The notes: generated from the letters alone by a model not told the origin. A DNA stretch of 64,000 bases from Marimicrobium sp913061115 (GCF_047729875.1 NZ_CP159826.1:1054001-1118000); one strand, 5' to 3'; shown: positions 54,406 to 64,000, counted from the first letter of the stretch. Made by a program: numbers and translations.

Positions 54406-54885
54406 GGCTGCGGCCTGTTGTTAGATTTTGACACTGGAGCGGGTAGTAAGTGTTATAAGAAATCACACATCACGCCGCACAGTACACACTTGATTGTATC
54501 CGGCTTGTCGCACTGGGCCAACGCTTGGGGATATTTTTATTGGTTGTCTGTTTATATATTTAGGTGCCGATGCGGTGACAGTAGAGTCCAACTTCTAGCA
54601 CCTACAGCGCAGCGGGTCTGAATAAGTAATAATACCGATTGAGACTCTCCCGGTAGTCTTTAGACTGGCGGTTAAAGTGGGTTGCTTCCTGCATCTCTGC
54701 ATGTCACTATTTACATGACTTGCGGGCGTGATATGTTGGGTGTGGTGAGTGCCGTGAGGGTGTCTACTGAAGAGTTTTTGTGCCGGCGAGGAGAAACTCC
54801 GCGACACTCTTGGGTCAACGCCTATGCTTACCAGCACACACGGCGCCCACGTTTGCTAAATTACTTGCTGACTAGGCTTTTGCGT

Positions 54886-55842
54886 ATGCGTATCTTTGGG
54901 ATTAAGTTTCTGACAGTGTTGATGACCATAGTAGTCATCGGTCTTAGCCTTACCGTCTATGCCTCTAAGGCAAAGGCCCAAGGGGTTGCAGATGGCATGA
55001 ACGCTGTTTTCATGGGACATAGTTTCTTTAAGCCGTATGCCGAATTAATGCCTGAGTACACTGCTAATGCTGGAATAGCAGGGCACTCGCAAACTATTGT
55101 GTTCTCTGGTGGCGCATCTGGAGCACCTGAAGCTCTCTGGAACAACGCTTCCAAGAAACTCGCTATCACTAACGCGCTAGACACGGGGGATGTTGAACTG
55201 TTCGGCATGACGTACCACCCTGACTACCCAGAGAAAACTGGATATGTCGATTGGATCAACTATGCGTTAGACAAGAATCCCTCTACACGATTCTTTATCG
55301 CTCTGCCTTGGATTCCACAACCGTCAGCATTTACGGATGAACTCTATGCAGCAATATGGGAAGCGTACAAACCCAGTTGGTATACATTCATTGACGAACT
55401 CAGAAGCCTATTCCCCAATACTGACATCTACTCCATTCCTTACGGACAATCTGCGGTTGAACTGCGAGGGCACTACACCGCTGGTGACCTGCCTGAGATA
55501 ACCGCGATGCAGGGAGCAAAGGCGACATCAATATTCAGAGACAATCTCGGACACCCTGGAGACATCTTAATAAGTCAGGGAACCTTAGTATGGTTGGCTA
55601 GTATCTACGGTGTTCCCCTTACGAACTATCCTCACGGACCAACATACAGCATTGACCTCAACCCGATTGCTCAAGAGATAATCGACGACCAAGATCCAGA
55701 CTATAATGCTGCCTACCTCACGGATAGCGACGGTGATGGTGTGGGAGACGCCATTGATAATTGTCTTCTAGTTGCCAACCCTGATCAATCAGATGTTGAT
55801 GAAGATGGTGTTGGCGATCTCTGTGCTTCGACCGGCTGCTAA
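54886..55842 (+). CDS. Secreted protein with C-terminal thrombospondin type-3 calcium repeats
   Basis: 318 residues from ATG 54886; the longer frame from 54682 adds 68 residues with no sense as a signal. Signal peptide about 1-32 (ends KAKAQ). The main domain has FMGHSFFKPYAELMP and later DNLGHPGDILISQGTLVWLA, a pattern like SGNH/GDSL-type hydrolases (weak). The C-terminus (DSDGDGVGDAIDNC, VDEDGVGDLC) has two Asp-rich thrombospondin type-3 motifs that bind calcium. Probably periplasmic or extracellular. Followed by a very strong terminator. Confidence 0.75.
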   Translation: MRIFGIKFLTVLMTIVVIGLSLTVYASKAKAQGVADGMNAVFMGHSFFKPYAELMPEYTANAGIAGHSQTIVFSGGASGAPEALWNNASKKLAITNALDTGDVELFGMTYHPDYPEKTGYVDWINYALDKNPSTRFFIALPWIPQPSAFTDELYAAIWEAYKPSWYTFIDELRSLFPNTDIYSIPYGQSAVELRGHYTAGDLPEITAMQGAKATSIFRDNLGHPGDILISQGTLVWLASIYGVPLTNYPHGPTYSIDLNPIAQEIIDDQDPDYNAAYLTDSDGDGVGDAIDNCLLVANPDQSDVDEDGVGDLCASTGC

Positions 55843-55861
55843 ACGGCTCTAGTCACTCCCC

Positions 55862-55892
55862 AAGCCCGCTCCCATGGAGCGGGCTTTTTTTT
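55862..55892 (+). terminator. Rho-independent terminator
   Basis: AAGCCCGCTCC-CAT-GGAGCGGGCTT is a perfect 11-bp stem followed by a T-run, 20 bp after the stop of the secreted protein gene. Confidence 0.95.
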
Positions 55893-56096
55893 GCCGGAAA
55901 ATTGATGTGGCTGATGTCCACTTTTAGCTACGATGATGTTGGCCATGAAATCTTCAGCTTTCTGATGGACGGCGTAGCGTTGAAAACCAACACCAGTTTA
56001 ACGTACCGACTATCGAATTTTCCAAGTAGGGACTACACTAGACACTAGGAATTGCGACTTGTAGCCCATTACACCTAAATGAATGTGGAGAAAATG

Positions 56097-57365
56097 ATGA
56101 GTACTTGCCCCTTCGCTAATCTAATTGACCCCGAAACCTATGCCAATGGAATGCCCTATGAAGAACTGAAGCGGATTCGGGATGATGGTCCGGTGCACTA
56201 TATGGAAGACGATATCAGGGGAGTGCCCTATTGGCTTATTACTGGCCGCGACGAAATCGACTATATTTCGAAAAATCCCAAGATATTCTCCAGTGAGGCC
56301 CGGAGTGTTCTGGTCGAGGAATGGACTGAAGAGGAAATGACGAGTATTCATCGCAACATGACAATCAATATGGACCCTCCGCGCCATCTGAAGAATCGCC
56401 GTAAAGTACGCACCTCCTTTAGTCCGTCTGCGGTCGATTCATATGAGGGCAGCTTTCGAGCACACGCCAAACGTATTATCGATGAGGTCGCTAGCCGTGG
56501 CGAGTGTGAGTTTGTCGAAGAGGTCGCGGCTGAGCTGCCGTTGCTGGCGATTCTCGAGCTGTGTGGGATCCCGCCTGAAGACAGAAAGGATTTCTTTCAT
56601 TGGACGAATACGATGATGTTCAGTGAAGACCCAGACATGTCAGTGGGGGAAGAAGAAGCACAGGTAGCATCCTTACACATCATAGAATACGCGATGAAAC
56701 TTGCTGCGCAACATCAAGAAAACCCCAAGGACGATATTATCGGTGCACTGCTAACGGACAAAGGCGGAGATAAAGGACTGACGGAGGATGAATTTGTCTG
56801 GTTCTTTCTAATGTTGATCGCTGCGGGTAACGAATCCACACGAACCATCACCAGTCACGGCATGCGGATGTTGATGCAGCATCCAGATCAGCTGCAATAT
56901 TTAGTTGATAATCCTGACAAAATTCCGGGTGCTTGTGAGGAGATGCTGCGTTACAACACCGCATTTATCCTTATGCGACGCACTGCGTTAGAAGATACTG
57001 AGGTAGCGGGTCATGAAATCAAAGCCGGTGATAAGGTGATTATGCACTATCATACGGTCAACCACGACGAGACGGTGTTCGGTGATGATGCAATGGAGTT
57101 TGATGTGAGACGTGCGGAGCGCATGCCCGACCTCTATAAGGAGCACCGCGCATTTGGCGTGGGACAACACTTCTGTCTGGGGTCTCATCTGGCCCGTTTA
57201 GAGCTGCTAATTATTATGCAGGAAATTATCCCGCGGCTTCGTAACCCCAAGTTAGCAGGAGCGATAACGTATACGCGTTCTGCTTTGGTGAATGGCATTA
57301 AACGCATGGATATTACGTTTGATCCTGAAGTGAAGACTGCAGGTGCAGAGCGAGAGGTCGCGTAA
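56097..57365 (+). CDS. Cytochrome P450, bacterial soluble type
   Basis: 422 residues. I-helix oxygen site LIAAGNESTRTIT (usual AGxxT variant), ExxR in EEMLRYN, and haem-binding FGVGQHFCLGSHLARLEL with the cysteine ligand. Soluble class using ferredoxin electrons; no ferredoxin gene is adjacent. The length and MSTCPFANLIDPETY start resemble CYP families of marine proteobacteria acting on terpenoids, steroids or alkanes. I chose ATG 56097 because GTGGAG sits six bases upstream; 56079 is possible. Confidence 0.93.
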   Translation: MSTCPFANLIDPETYANGMPYEELKRIRDDGPVHYMEDDIRGVPYWLITGRDEIDYISKNPKIFSSEARSVLVEEWTEEEMTSIHRNMTINMDPPRHLKNRRKVRTSFSPSAVDSYEGSFRAHAKRIIDEVASRGECEFVEEVAAELPLLAILELCGIPPEDRKDFFHWTNTMMFSEDPDMSVGEEEAQVASLHIIEYAMKLAAQHQENPKDDIIGALLTDKGGDKGLTEDEFVWFFLMLIAAGNESTRTITSHGMRMLMQHPDQLQYLVDNPDKIPGACEEMLRYNTAFILMRRTALEDTEVAGHEIKAGDKVIMHYHTVNHDETVFGDDAMEFDVRRAERMPDLYKEHRAFGVGQHFCLGSHLARLELLIIMQEIIPRLRNPKLAGAITYTRSALVNGIKRMDITFDPEVKTAGAEREVA

Positions 57366-57554
57366 CGAAGCCTGTTCAGTGGTGTAAAACGCCTGTCGAC
57401 TAGCGTCTATGTAGCGTTAGCACCTCAGGGTCATAATATGGCCTGATCAGCAGTCTCGACTAACTGTGTGATGAATGACGAGTTCGCCGAAAAACTATGC
57501 TATCCCATATGTAGCAGTAATGAATTACAGCATTAATCATGGGAGCAACAGTCG

Positions 57555-58397
57555 ATGAACGAATCTTTAGAATCTCAACGGCTAATATCCCTAGCCGCTG
57601 GTGTTGTTCCTGAATTCACGCCCGATCAAGTGGTTTATGCCGCTGCTGAAGCTGGCTTTAATGCGGTTGGTATCTGGTGCGACTTGCAAACCTGGACCAA
57701 TGAACGTACCGATAAGGTTAGAAAGGCCCTCGCTGAAACCGGCATCACTGCTTTAGATATAGAGGTTGTTTGGTTTCATCCCGGAGAGCCCATAGACACT
57801 CATGATCGGTTTGTGGATATCGCTAAAAGCATCGGCGCCAAAAATATCCTTTGCGTGTCATCAGAGAAGGATATCCATGAGACAAAAAAACGGTTTAAAC
57901 ATTTATGCCAATTAACTAACGGAAGCGACATTTCCGTTGTGTTAGAATTTTTAGCCATTACTGAGATTAATTCGCTAGCCAAAGCACTAGAAGTCGTTGA
58001 CGGCGTGGCCCATCCCGCAGGGGGTATTTTAGTCGACACACTGCACTTACAGCGCACCGGGTCCTGCGCCCACGATTTGGTAGAAATCCAGCAGGAGAGA
58101 TTAAAAAATGCTATTGAGTATAAAAATCAGTTGTTCCCTTACATTCAAATGTGTGACGCTAGCGAGGCCTTGCAGGATGACAGCTTAGAGGGAGTATTGG
58201 AAGACGCGTTGTTTTTGAGAGAACTTTTGGGGGAGGGCGAGCTACCTCTCAAGGATGTCCTTCAAGCGGTTGACGGTAGCCTGCCCATCAGCTTGGAGAT
58301 CCGCTCTCGTGCTTTAATGGAAAAGTTTCCAAAGCTACAAGATCGCGCGAATGTCGTTTTTCAGAGCACTCAACAGTTTTTGACTTCAGTCAAATAG
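57555..58397 (+). CDS. Sugar phosphate isomerase/epimerase-like TIM barrel
   Basis: 280 residues of the AP-endonuclease-2/xylose-isomerase-like fold. Metal-ligand carboxylates and histidines are in VVLEFLAI, GGILVDTLHLQRTG, IQMCDAS and ISLEIRSRA. ATG 57555 with GGGAGCA upstream. It may epimerise, isomerise or dehydrate a small polyol or inositol derivative. It lies 97 bp before a zinc-dependent dehydrogenase, suggesting a shared pathway. Confidence 0.85.
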   Translation: MNESLESQRLISLAAGVVPEFTPDQVVYAAAEAGFNAVGIWCDLQTWTNERTDKVRKALAETGITALDIEVVWFHPGEPIDTHDRFVDIAKSIGAKNILCVSSEKDIHETKKRFKHLCQLTNGSDISVVLEFLAITEINSLAKALEVVDGVAHPAGGILVDTLHLQRTGSCAHDLVEIQQERLKNAIEYKNQLFPYIQMCDASEALQDDSLEGVLEDALFLRELLGEGELPLKDVLQAVDGSLPISLEIRSRALMEKFPKLQDRANVVFQSTQQFLTSVK

Positions 58398-58494
58398 AGC
58401 GTTTAAGACATCGGGTCTTCGACCGCGTCGAAGTTAATGCTTTTCATAAATTTTAATGTGAGTATCGAAAAATCGGCTTGTAAAGAGATCTAGC

Positions 58495-59430
58495 ATGAAA
58501 GCGATTAAAGTCATTGATAAAAAACCAGTGTTGTTAGATGTCCCCGTACCAAAGACCGAAGGGGTAAAAATCAAGGTGGTGTCATCGTCCATCTGTGGTT
58601 CAGATATCCACATGATAGCGCAGGGTGCATTTGGAGATCATGTTATTGGCCATGAATTTTCTGGGCTTACTGAGGACGGACGTGCTGTCGCCATAGAACC
58701 CGTGACGGGTTGTGGTCAGTGTGGTAGCTGTGACGAGGGGCACCGTATACATTGTGAGGCTGGACTTTTCGTAATGGGGGTTTTGGGTGACGGTGGCATG
58801 GCTGAATATGTCACTGTCCCCGCTGCGAATCTTGTCGTTTTACCGACTGGGCTCGATGTTCGTATCGCCAGTTTGATAGAACCCCTGGCAGTGGCAGTCC
58901 ACGGTTTAGATCGCGCTCGTGTGCGAGAGAGCGATCGTGTACTGGTCATCGGCGCCGGCCCTATTGGGCTAGCGACGGGCGCTGCATTACGGTCGCGAAA
59001 AATAAGCTACGATATTGTCGCACGCCATGATCACCAGAAAGTCGCCGCTGAAAAGTTGGGGGCCGGCTTTCATTATGATGGCCATTACGATGTGGTAATT
59101 GATGCCGTTGGAAGTTCCGCTTCGTTACAGCAGTCGGCCGAGATGATTAAGCCCCTGGGACGTATTGGATTGGTCGGCATATCCTGGATACATTTGGAGC
59201 TGGAACAGGGGTTTTACGCGAAGGAACCCGAGTTGATTCCCTCTCTAGGATACAATTGCAGCTACCCTAATCGAAATTTCGATGAAGCAGCAATGATCTT
59301 ACTTCGCCACCCAGATGTATCTGACTGCTTGGTCACGCACCGTTTTCCACTGGACGGAGTGACGGAGGCTTTTGCAACAGCCGCCGATAGGGCCGGTGGT
59401 GCTATCAAAGTTGTTTTTGATGTTGCCTAA
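58495..59430 (+). CDS. Zinc-dependent medium-chain alcohol/polyol dehydrogenase
   Basis: 311 residues. Catalytic zinc region SSSICGSDIHMIAQG and GHEFSG; structural zinc cysteines in GCGQCGSCDEGHRIHCEAG; Rossmann loop VLVIGAGPIGLATGAAL. Slightly shorter than the 340-350 usual. NAD(P)-dependent oxidation of an alcohol or sugar. Paired with the TIM-barrel gene upstream, forming a likely two-gene catabolic unit. Confidence 0.92.
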   Translation: MKAIKVIDKKPVLLDVPVPKTEGVKIKVVSSSICGSDIHMIAQGAFGDHVIGHEFSGLTEDGRAVAIEPVTGCGQCGSCDEGHRIHCEAGLFVMGVLGDGGMAEYVTVPAANLVVLPTGLDVRIASLIEPLAVAVHGLDRARVRESDRVLVIGAGPIGLATGAALRSRKISYDIVARHDHQKVAAEKLGAGFHYDGHYDVVIDAVGSSASLQQSAEMIKPLGRIGLVGISWIHLELEQGFYAKEPELIPSLGYNCSYPNRNFDEAAMILLRHPDVSDCLVTHRFPLDGVTEAFATAADRAGGAIKVVFDVA

Positions 59431-59637
59431 CCCCGCTGTGTTGACAAAATGTCTAGCAAGGTCACAAGGGTAAGCCCAGCTGACATTCCGAGATATTTTT
59501 CAGGTCTTCGCACGGTGACTCGGGCCACAGTGATGGGGTACTACCCCGTTTTTGGGTAAGATAAGTGGGTAAGTAAGGGGGCGACCGTGTAACCTAGCTC
59601 CCGGACATTAACCGTATATCGTAGAGGAGAGCTGGCC

Positions 59638-60210
59638 GTGCCCCTGCCCGTTTTAGACAATAGAGAGCATGTACACACCCGGACAATCACCATGAAGGCG
59701 TTTCGGCGCGATGACGGTTTACTCGATGTTGAAGGCCACCTCACTGATGTGAAACCGTTTGCTCACCAGATGATGGATAGCTTTCGGGCAGCAGGGGAGC
59801 CGGTGCATGACCTGTCGCTGCGGATCAGTCTAGACGACACTTTCGCTGTGGTAGACGTTGAGGCCTGCATGGATCAGGGTGCCCATGATCTTTGTCCCGG
59901 TGCCGAACCCAATTTCGCGCGATTGCTGGGCCTGCAGGTCGGGCCAGGATGGAATAAGAAGGTCAAAGCGGCTATGTCGCCAGGCCGCGGTTGTACCCAC
60001 ATCATTGAAATGCTGGCGCAGATGGCGACGGTTGCCATGCAGGCCAGCTGGTCAGCTAAGCTTGGCGAGCCGCTGGATATTCCTCCGCCTGAAGAGCGTA
60101 ATATACAATCGAGTATGCTTAACGCCTGCTACCCGTATCACGAGAGTAGCCCTTGGGTTAAACAACACTTTCCTAATGCGTATATCCCGCTGTTGGCTAT
60201 AGATGAGTAG
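59638..60210 (+). CDS. DUF2889-family protein
   Basis: 190 residues from GTG 59638 (GGAGAG upstream). The DUF2889 pattern is seen: HTRTITMKAFRRDDGLLDVE, GHLTDVKPF, then PVHDLSLRISLDD and the Cys-containing CPGAEPNFARLLGL and GRGCTHIIEML. Conserved Cys and His suggest metal binding. Often near steroid or aromatic degradation genes in other bacteria; function unknown. No signal peptide. A longer frame on the same strand is a shadow. Confidence 0.85.
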   Translation: MPLPVLDNREHVHTRTITMKAFRRDDGLLDVEGHLTDVKPFAHQMMDSFRAAGEPVHDLSLRISLDDTFAVVDVEACMDQGAHDLCPGAEPNFARLLGLQVGPGWNKKVKAAMSPGRGCTHIIEMLAQMATVAMQASWSAKLGEPLDIPPPEERNIQSSMLNACYPYHESSPWVKQHFPNAYIPLLAIDE

Positions 60211-60389
60211 GCAGTACGTGTGCTTCCATTGGTGAAGACGCTAGCGGCTAAATTACGCCTATTCAATGTCCGATAAAAATGGCTGATAACTGAGAGAAGG
60301 CTATGCTTTTTAAAAGAAGATTAACGTAGTCATAAAAATAACGACGTCTTACTTTTTAAGGCGAAAAATAAGAAAGGACAACAATACTC

Positions 60390-62639
60390 ATGAATGTCAA
60401 TTTTTCAGCGACAGTGGTTAGTGCAGTGATGCTGCTATTTTATCAATCTGTCAGTGCTGAACCAGCTAAAACGAGTATCGAAGAGAAGGGAAACATCTAT
60501 CAGTTTGCTAACCAGTGCTACCTGATTAATGTGTCCGAGAGTGACAGTTATCTTTCTAAAGAAGATAACGGCTATGGCTTTTCTGAAAATAAAAATTCTG
60601 CGGTTAAGTTCTACATGCGTCCTGCTGCCCTCGGTGTTTACTTGCTTTTTAATCAAAACAAACAGTACCTGATCGCTGACGGCGAGCACTTGAATTTTGT
60701 TAGCAATCTGGAATCAGAAATGACCCTGAACATTCCGGAAAAAAACTATCTAATAACGCTGGCGGAATGGGAGCTACAAGCGGACGAAAATACTAATGGA
60801 TTCCATTTAAAAAATATAAAAGAGAATACATGGCTAGCGAAAGAAGGTTTGAATAAAAACGTTAGTTTTGCAGTATCCATTAACTTCAAGTCAACAAGCG
60901 GCTGTGCCCGTTTTCCTGAATCTGAGTTAGGTGCCGTAGGAGCCGTCACGAAAACTCAACATGACAACGGTATGCTTTGGGGCTTTGCTGATGCGCATGA
61001 ACATAGCGGCGCAAATCATGGCTTTGGCGGGAAAATTTTTCATGGCGCTAGTTTCCATAAGCTTGGCATTGAACACGCCTTAGCGGATTGCGAAAAACAC
61101 CACGGGGAAAACGGCTCCAAGGATTTAATGAGCGTTACCTATAAATCAGGTTCTGGAAATGTGGCTCCAGATTCTTTTGGCGCCGACTTGTACAATCATT
61201 TGATAAAGGGTGAGCCAGATCACCTTACCGATGGATACCCAAAGCTTAGCGAATGGAACGTTCACGAAGCGCCAACTCACCAGAGCTTATACTACAAATG
61301 GATAGAGCGTGCTTACCTAGGCGGTATGCGAGTCATGGTTGAGTACATGGAGTCGACAGAGGTCGTTTGCGAGGCCTATAAAACATTATTGCCCGGAGAT
61401 AGCGAATCGAAAAGCTGCAATGAAATGGAGCATGTTGACCATCAGCTGATAAAAGTAAGAGAGTTGCAGGATTATGTGGACGCACAATATGGCGGCCCAG
61501 GCAAAGGCTGGTTTCGAATTGTGTATTCGCCTGAAGAAGCACGTGAAGTTGTAAGAGCGGGTAAGCTAGCAGTCATCCTAGGCATAGAAATCGAAAATCC
61601 TTTCAATTGCTTTGTTGATGAAAGAGAGGGGTTTAAAACGTGTGATGATGCACTGGTGCGTGAACGTTTAAACAGTTATTACGATAAAGGTGTAAGAGCA
61701 CTCTTCCCTTCGCACAAATTTTTAAATGCTTTTTCAAGTGGCGACGGCAATGCAGGAATCTTAGAACTAGGCGACTACTTGAACACGGGTCAGTGGCGCG
61801 ATTACGTTTCCTGCGAAGAGGTACCTGGAAAATATTGGATGAAAGCTCACGGAGAGGGAGAGCAAACAAGTATATTCTCAAAACTTGCAGGTATTCCGGG
61901 TATAAAGACACTTAACGAACTCCTTTCTGACAGCAAAGATCCGGCTAAACAAGCACTACCAGTTTACCCAGAGGCAGCATCACATTGCCAAAGGACTGGA
62001 TTTACGCCACTTGGCATGAGCCTAATTGAAGAGATGATGTCACTCGGCATGATTATTGATTTAGGACATACACCTAAAGCATCACTGAACGATATTATTC
62101 CTGTCTTAGTCGACAATAACTACCCCGCGGTGCATACCCACGGCGGCGATCAGACCGCTGTTAATCTCATCGATGGGCTAGCGTCTAGAGGCCTTGGAAG
62201 CGCCTGTAGAGACGAGGAGGGGGGCTCAGGTTTACTCGCTAGTTTTAACAGTATTAATGAACAAGTTGACCCCGAAACAGGTTTACCCAGAAAAGGTTTA
62301 AGTTACGATTTCAATGGTTTCGCTTCCTACAATAGGCCACGCTTTGGTGAGCTTTCAAGATGTGTACAAGAACAAGAGGATCCATTGACGTATCCTTTCA
62401 CTTCTTTCGCTGGTGACATTGTTTTTGAGAAATTACAAACCGGTGAACAAGTATTCGACTTTAACCAATTTGGTTTAGCAAATATAGGCTTATATCCTGA
62501 CCTGATTGAAGAAGCGAGGCGCGGCGGCGCAAGTGAAGAAAGTATGAATTCATTGTTTAAGACAGCTGAGGCCTATATTCGTATTTGGGAGCGGGCTGAG
62601 CGTAGAGGTACACAGCAGCAAAATTTCAGTGATAGGTGA
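60390..62639 (+). CDS. Secreted membrane-dipeptidase-like amidohydrolase with N-terminal extra domain
   Basis: 749 residues. Signal peptide about 1-23 (SVSAE). Residues about 30-165 look like a beta-trefoil or fascin-like carbohydrate-type domain (NQCYLINVSE, VYLLFNQNKQYLIADG), a weak call. The rest has the amidohydrolase/renal-dipeptidase pattern: GFADAHEHSG (HxH metal site), VILGIEIENPF, GVRALFPSHKF, MIIDLGHTP and YPAVHTHGGD. It is much longer than usual dipeptidases (about 350-400). Probably periplasmic or extracellular; the ribosome site is GAAAGG. Substrate unknown. Confidence 0.8.
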   Translation: MNVNFSATVVSAVMLLFYQSVSAEPAKTSIEEKGNIYQFANQCYLINVSESDSYLSKEDNGYGFSENKNSAVKFYMRPAALGVYLLFNQNKQYLIADGEHLNFVSNLESEMTLNIPEKNYLITLAEWELQADENTNGFHLKNIKENTWLAKEGLNKNVSFAVSINFKSTSGCARFPESELGAVGAVTKTQHDNGMLWGFADAHEHSGANHGFGGKIFHGASFHKLGIEHALADCEKHHGENGSKDLMSVTYKSGSGNVAPDSFGADLYNHLIKGEPDHLTDGYPKLSEWNVHEAPTHQSLYYKWIERAYLGGMRVMVEYMESTEVVCEAYKTLLPGDSESKSCNEMEHVDHQLIKVRELQDYVDAQYGGPGKGWFRIVYSPEEAREVVRAGKLAVILGIEIENPFNCFVDEREGFKTCDDALVRERLNSYYDKGVRALFPSHKFLNAFSSGDGNAGILELGDYLNTGQWRDYVSCEEVPGKYWMKAHGEGEQTSIFSKLAGIPGIKTLNELLSDSKDPAKQALPVYPEAASHCQRTGFTPLGMSLIEEMMSLGMIIDLGHTPKASLNDIIPVLVDNNYPAVHTHGGDQTAVNLIDGLASRGLGSACRDEEGGSGLLASFNSINEQVDPETGLPRKGLSYDFNGFASYNRPRFGELSRCVQEQEDPLTYPFTSFAGDIVFEKLQTGEQVFDFNQFGLANIGLYPDLIEEARRGGASEESMNSLFKTAEAYIRIWERAERRGTQQQNFSDR

Positions 62640-62686
62640 GCAGCGGTATATGAGGGTGTGCAGTGAGAAAGGTGTGTGGACCTGCG

Positions 62687-64000
62687 CTATACAAATGTCT
62701 CGTCGTAGAAGCAACCATGAAACCCAAAAGGTACATGGTGTTCAAGTGGAATGACAGCCAGTTCATGTTGCAACTCTTTGGCATCGACAATGACAACTTC
62801 GCTCTTTTCGCGCGCGTGGTTGTAGACAATGGACACCAGATAACCTTCGTCTTCTGCCGCATTTTCGCCCTTTGGTGTGAAGTTGGGTTCCGACGTGAAA
62901 CGACCCTCGCCAAAATCGTGTATTTTTAGTTCCCCAGTCTGGTGGTCGACCTTCTGAAACGCATTAAAGCTATAGGGAGTGCCATTCTCGACAATGGTAG
63001 CCAGCCAGGTATAGCGATTTTCGCGTCCTGTGCAACGTGGATTCCAAGCTGGAAATTCCCCGGCAACTGCGCCCTCTATCAGGGTTTTTCTCACATCACC
63101 CGTTGCAAGATTTAGGGTGAATCGATTAAACCTAGAGCCATTGGCGAGAAATTGAAAATCGTCGCCCCGCTCCATAAAGACATCCGACAGCCCTCCCATA
63201 ATATCCATGGTGTCGACACAGAGGGCGTCAACAGAGAGTTCATCGCCATTCTCACACGCGTTGCCTAGGTGGAAGCCAAAGAAGCAGTCCAATTCATACT
63301 CCCTGACAATCTTGGCCGTTGCCAGCTCGAGCACGATCACCTTGGTATTCTCGCTGTTATCGAATTCGATGGACTCGAAAATACTGCGTAAACCCAGCAG
63401 GAACCTAAATGGCGTACGCATAAATGCCGGGCACAGTATGAAGACCGCGTACTTTTCGGTAATCGCAAAATCGTGGCACATGGCGTAGTCGCCAACGCTC
63501 TGTGAGGTGTTAGCGACCATCTCTCCATTTGAGCCGATCTTGTAAAAGTGCAGTTTGGGTTTCGGTATGCCGAACACGCCAAAGTTGTATAGGTCACCGT
63601 TGTGCGGATCGATCCGCGGGTGGGCGCTGAACGGTTGCATAGAGGACAAGCCGCCTTCGTAATCGTACTCACCTACCGTTTCGAGTGTCGTCGGATTCAG
63701 TTCCCAGGGCTTGCCGCCCTCCCACAATGCCAGTAGCTTACCCCCATGAAGTATGACGCTGGTGTTTGCGGCGTTACCCGGCGTGCGAAACATGTTTTTT
63801 AGCGGGCCACCGGGGATCTGAGTGCCTACGCCGCGATATAGAATTTTCTGTGCAGCGGTCTCGTTGACGTATTTTGGCGTGCGCACATAACGATTCTTGT
63901 AGTGTACGCGTCCATCCTTGATGGTGACTGCACTGATCATACCATCACCATCGAACCAGTGACCGTATTGTTGGTCGCCGATCTTGTTACGCCCGGGGCA
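62687..64000 (-). CDS. Carotenoid-oxygenase-family protein (N-terminus outside the window)
   Basis: At least 438 residues, partial at its 5' end. The frame is open to the window edge with HWFDGDGMISAV, typical of RPE65/CCD/NOV enzymes that normally begin about 60-70 residues earlier. Iron-ligand His sites are in FSAHPRIDPHNGDL, CHDFAITEKYAVF, FHLGNACENGDEL and, near the C-terminus, HVPFGFHGCFYDE. The family cleaves carotenoids, apocarotenoids or stilbenes with O2. It could give retinal for the rhodopsin at 40400, but bacterial retinal is usually made by Blh, so other substrates are as likely. Confidence 0.88.
   Translation of the reverse strand, partial: CPGRNKIGDQQYGHWFDGDGMISAVTIKDGRVHYKNRYVRTPKYVNETAAQKILYRGVGTQIPGGPLKNMFRTPGNAANTSVILHGGKLLALWEGGKPWELNPTTLETVGEYDYEGGLSSMQPFSAHPRIDPHNGDLYNFGVFGIPKPKLHFYKIGSNGEMVANTSQSVGDYAMCHDFAITEKYAVFILCPAFMRTPFRFLLGLRSIFESIEFDNSENTKVIVLELATAKIVREYELDCFFGFHLGNACENGDELSVDALCVDTMDIMGGLSDVFMERGDDFQFLANGSRFNRFTLNLATGDVRKTLIEGAVAGEFPAWNPRCTGRENRYTWLATIVENGTPYSFNAFQKVDHQTGELKIHDFGEGRFTSEPNFTPKGENAAEDEGYLVSIVYNHAREKSEVVIVDAKELQHELAVIPLEHHVPFGFHGCFYDETFV

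Noticed and set aside
1..64000. CRISPR array
   Set aside because: No short direct repeats with regular unique spacers; all repeats found are coding (adhesin, proline linker).

Overview
The window looks like a chromosome segment of a marine, aerobic, heterotrophic gammaproteobacterium of the Cellvibrionales type (OM60/NOR5, SAR92 or BD1-7-like; family-level placement is inference). It carries a green-tuned proteorhodopsin, a TonB-dependent receptor, a type I secreted repeat adhesin, two TauD/TfdA dioxygenases, two luciferase-like monooxygenases, a P450, several short-chain dehydrogenases, an acyl-CoA ligase and an acyl-CoA thioesterase. This set fits oxidation of lipid- or terpenoid-like substrates in seawater.

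Layout. 1-8.0 kb: the 3' part of a giant adhesin (five almost identical 846-bp repeats and a type I secretion C-terminus), a small conserved protein, and an unusual TolC-OmpA fusion that probably serves as the export pore. 8-16.6 kb: mixed housekeeping and catabolic genes (GNAT, nitronate monooxygenase-like, YebC-family, luciferase-like, class II aldolase plus TauD). It includes a collapsed cytochrome c oxidase operon, with the N-terminus of coxB and the C-terminus of coxC left.

16.66-31.1 kb: an accessory island. It starts at tRNA-Arg(ACG) with a tyrosine integrase next to it, and an IS3-family element sits at about its right end. Inside are relics: brxB and brxC ends of a BREX defence system cut by an IS91-type transposase remnant, a superinfection-immunity-like pseudogene, a CHASE2 fragment and a ribosomal L7/L12-like domain relic. 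There are also two intact groups of poorly described membrane genes. The first is an SPFH/five-zinc-ribbon protein with two overlapping membrane genes, together with several other zinc-ribbon membrane proteins. The second is a CHASE2-SH3b-M48 peptidase operon. These two groups are the best candidates for an undescribed envelope-associated system.

31.2-64 kb: a sulfatase split by an amber codon, a methyltransferase, acyl-CoA ligase, SDRs, TonB receptor, proteorhodopsin with a strong terminator, CorA coupled to a YiiX-like hydrolase, a DUF3089 lipoprotein, a DUF1993 protein, a second TauD, a penicillin-acylase-family lipoprotein, an AGCS symporter, an SDR/thioesterase pair, a secreted protein with thrombospondin type-3 repeats, a P450, a TIM-barrel isomerase/zinc dehydrogenase pair, DUF2889, a large dipeptidase-like hydrolase, and a carotenoid-oxygenase-family gene running off the right edge.

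All family calls come from reading the translated sequence; no database search was run.
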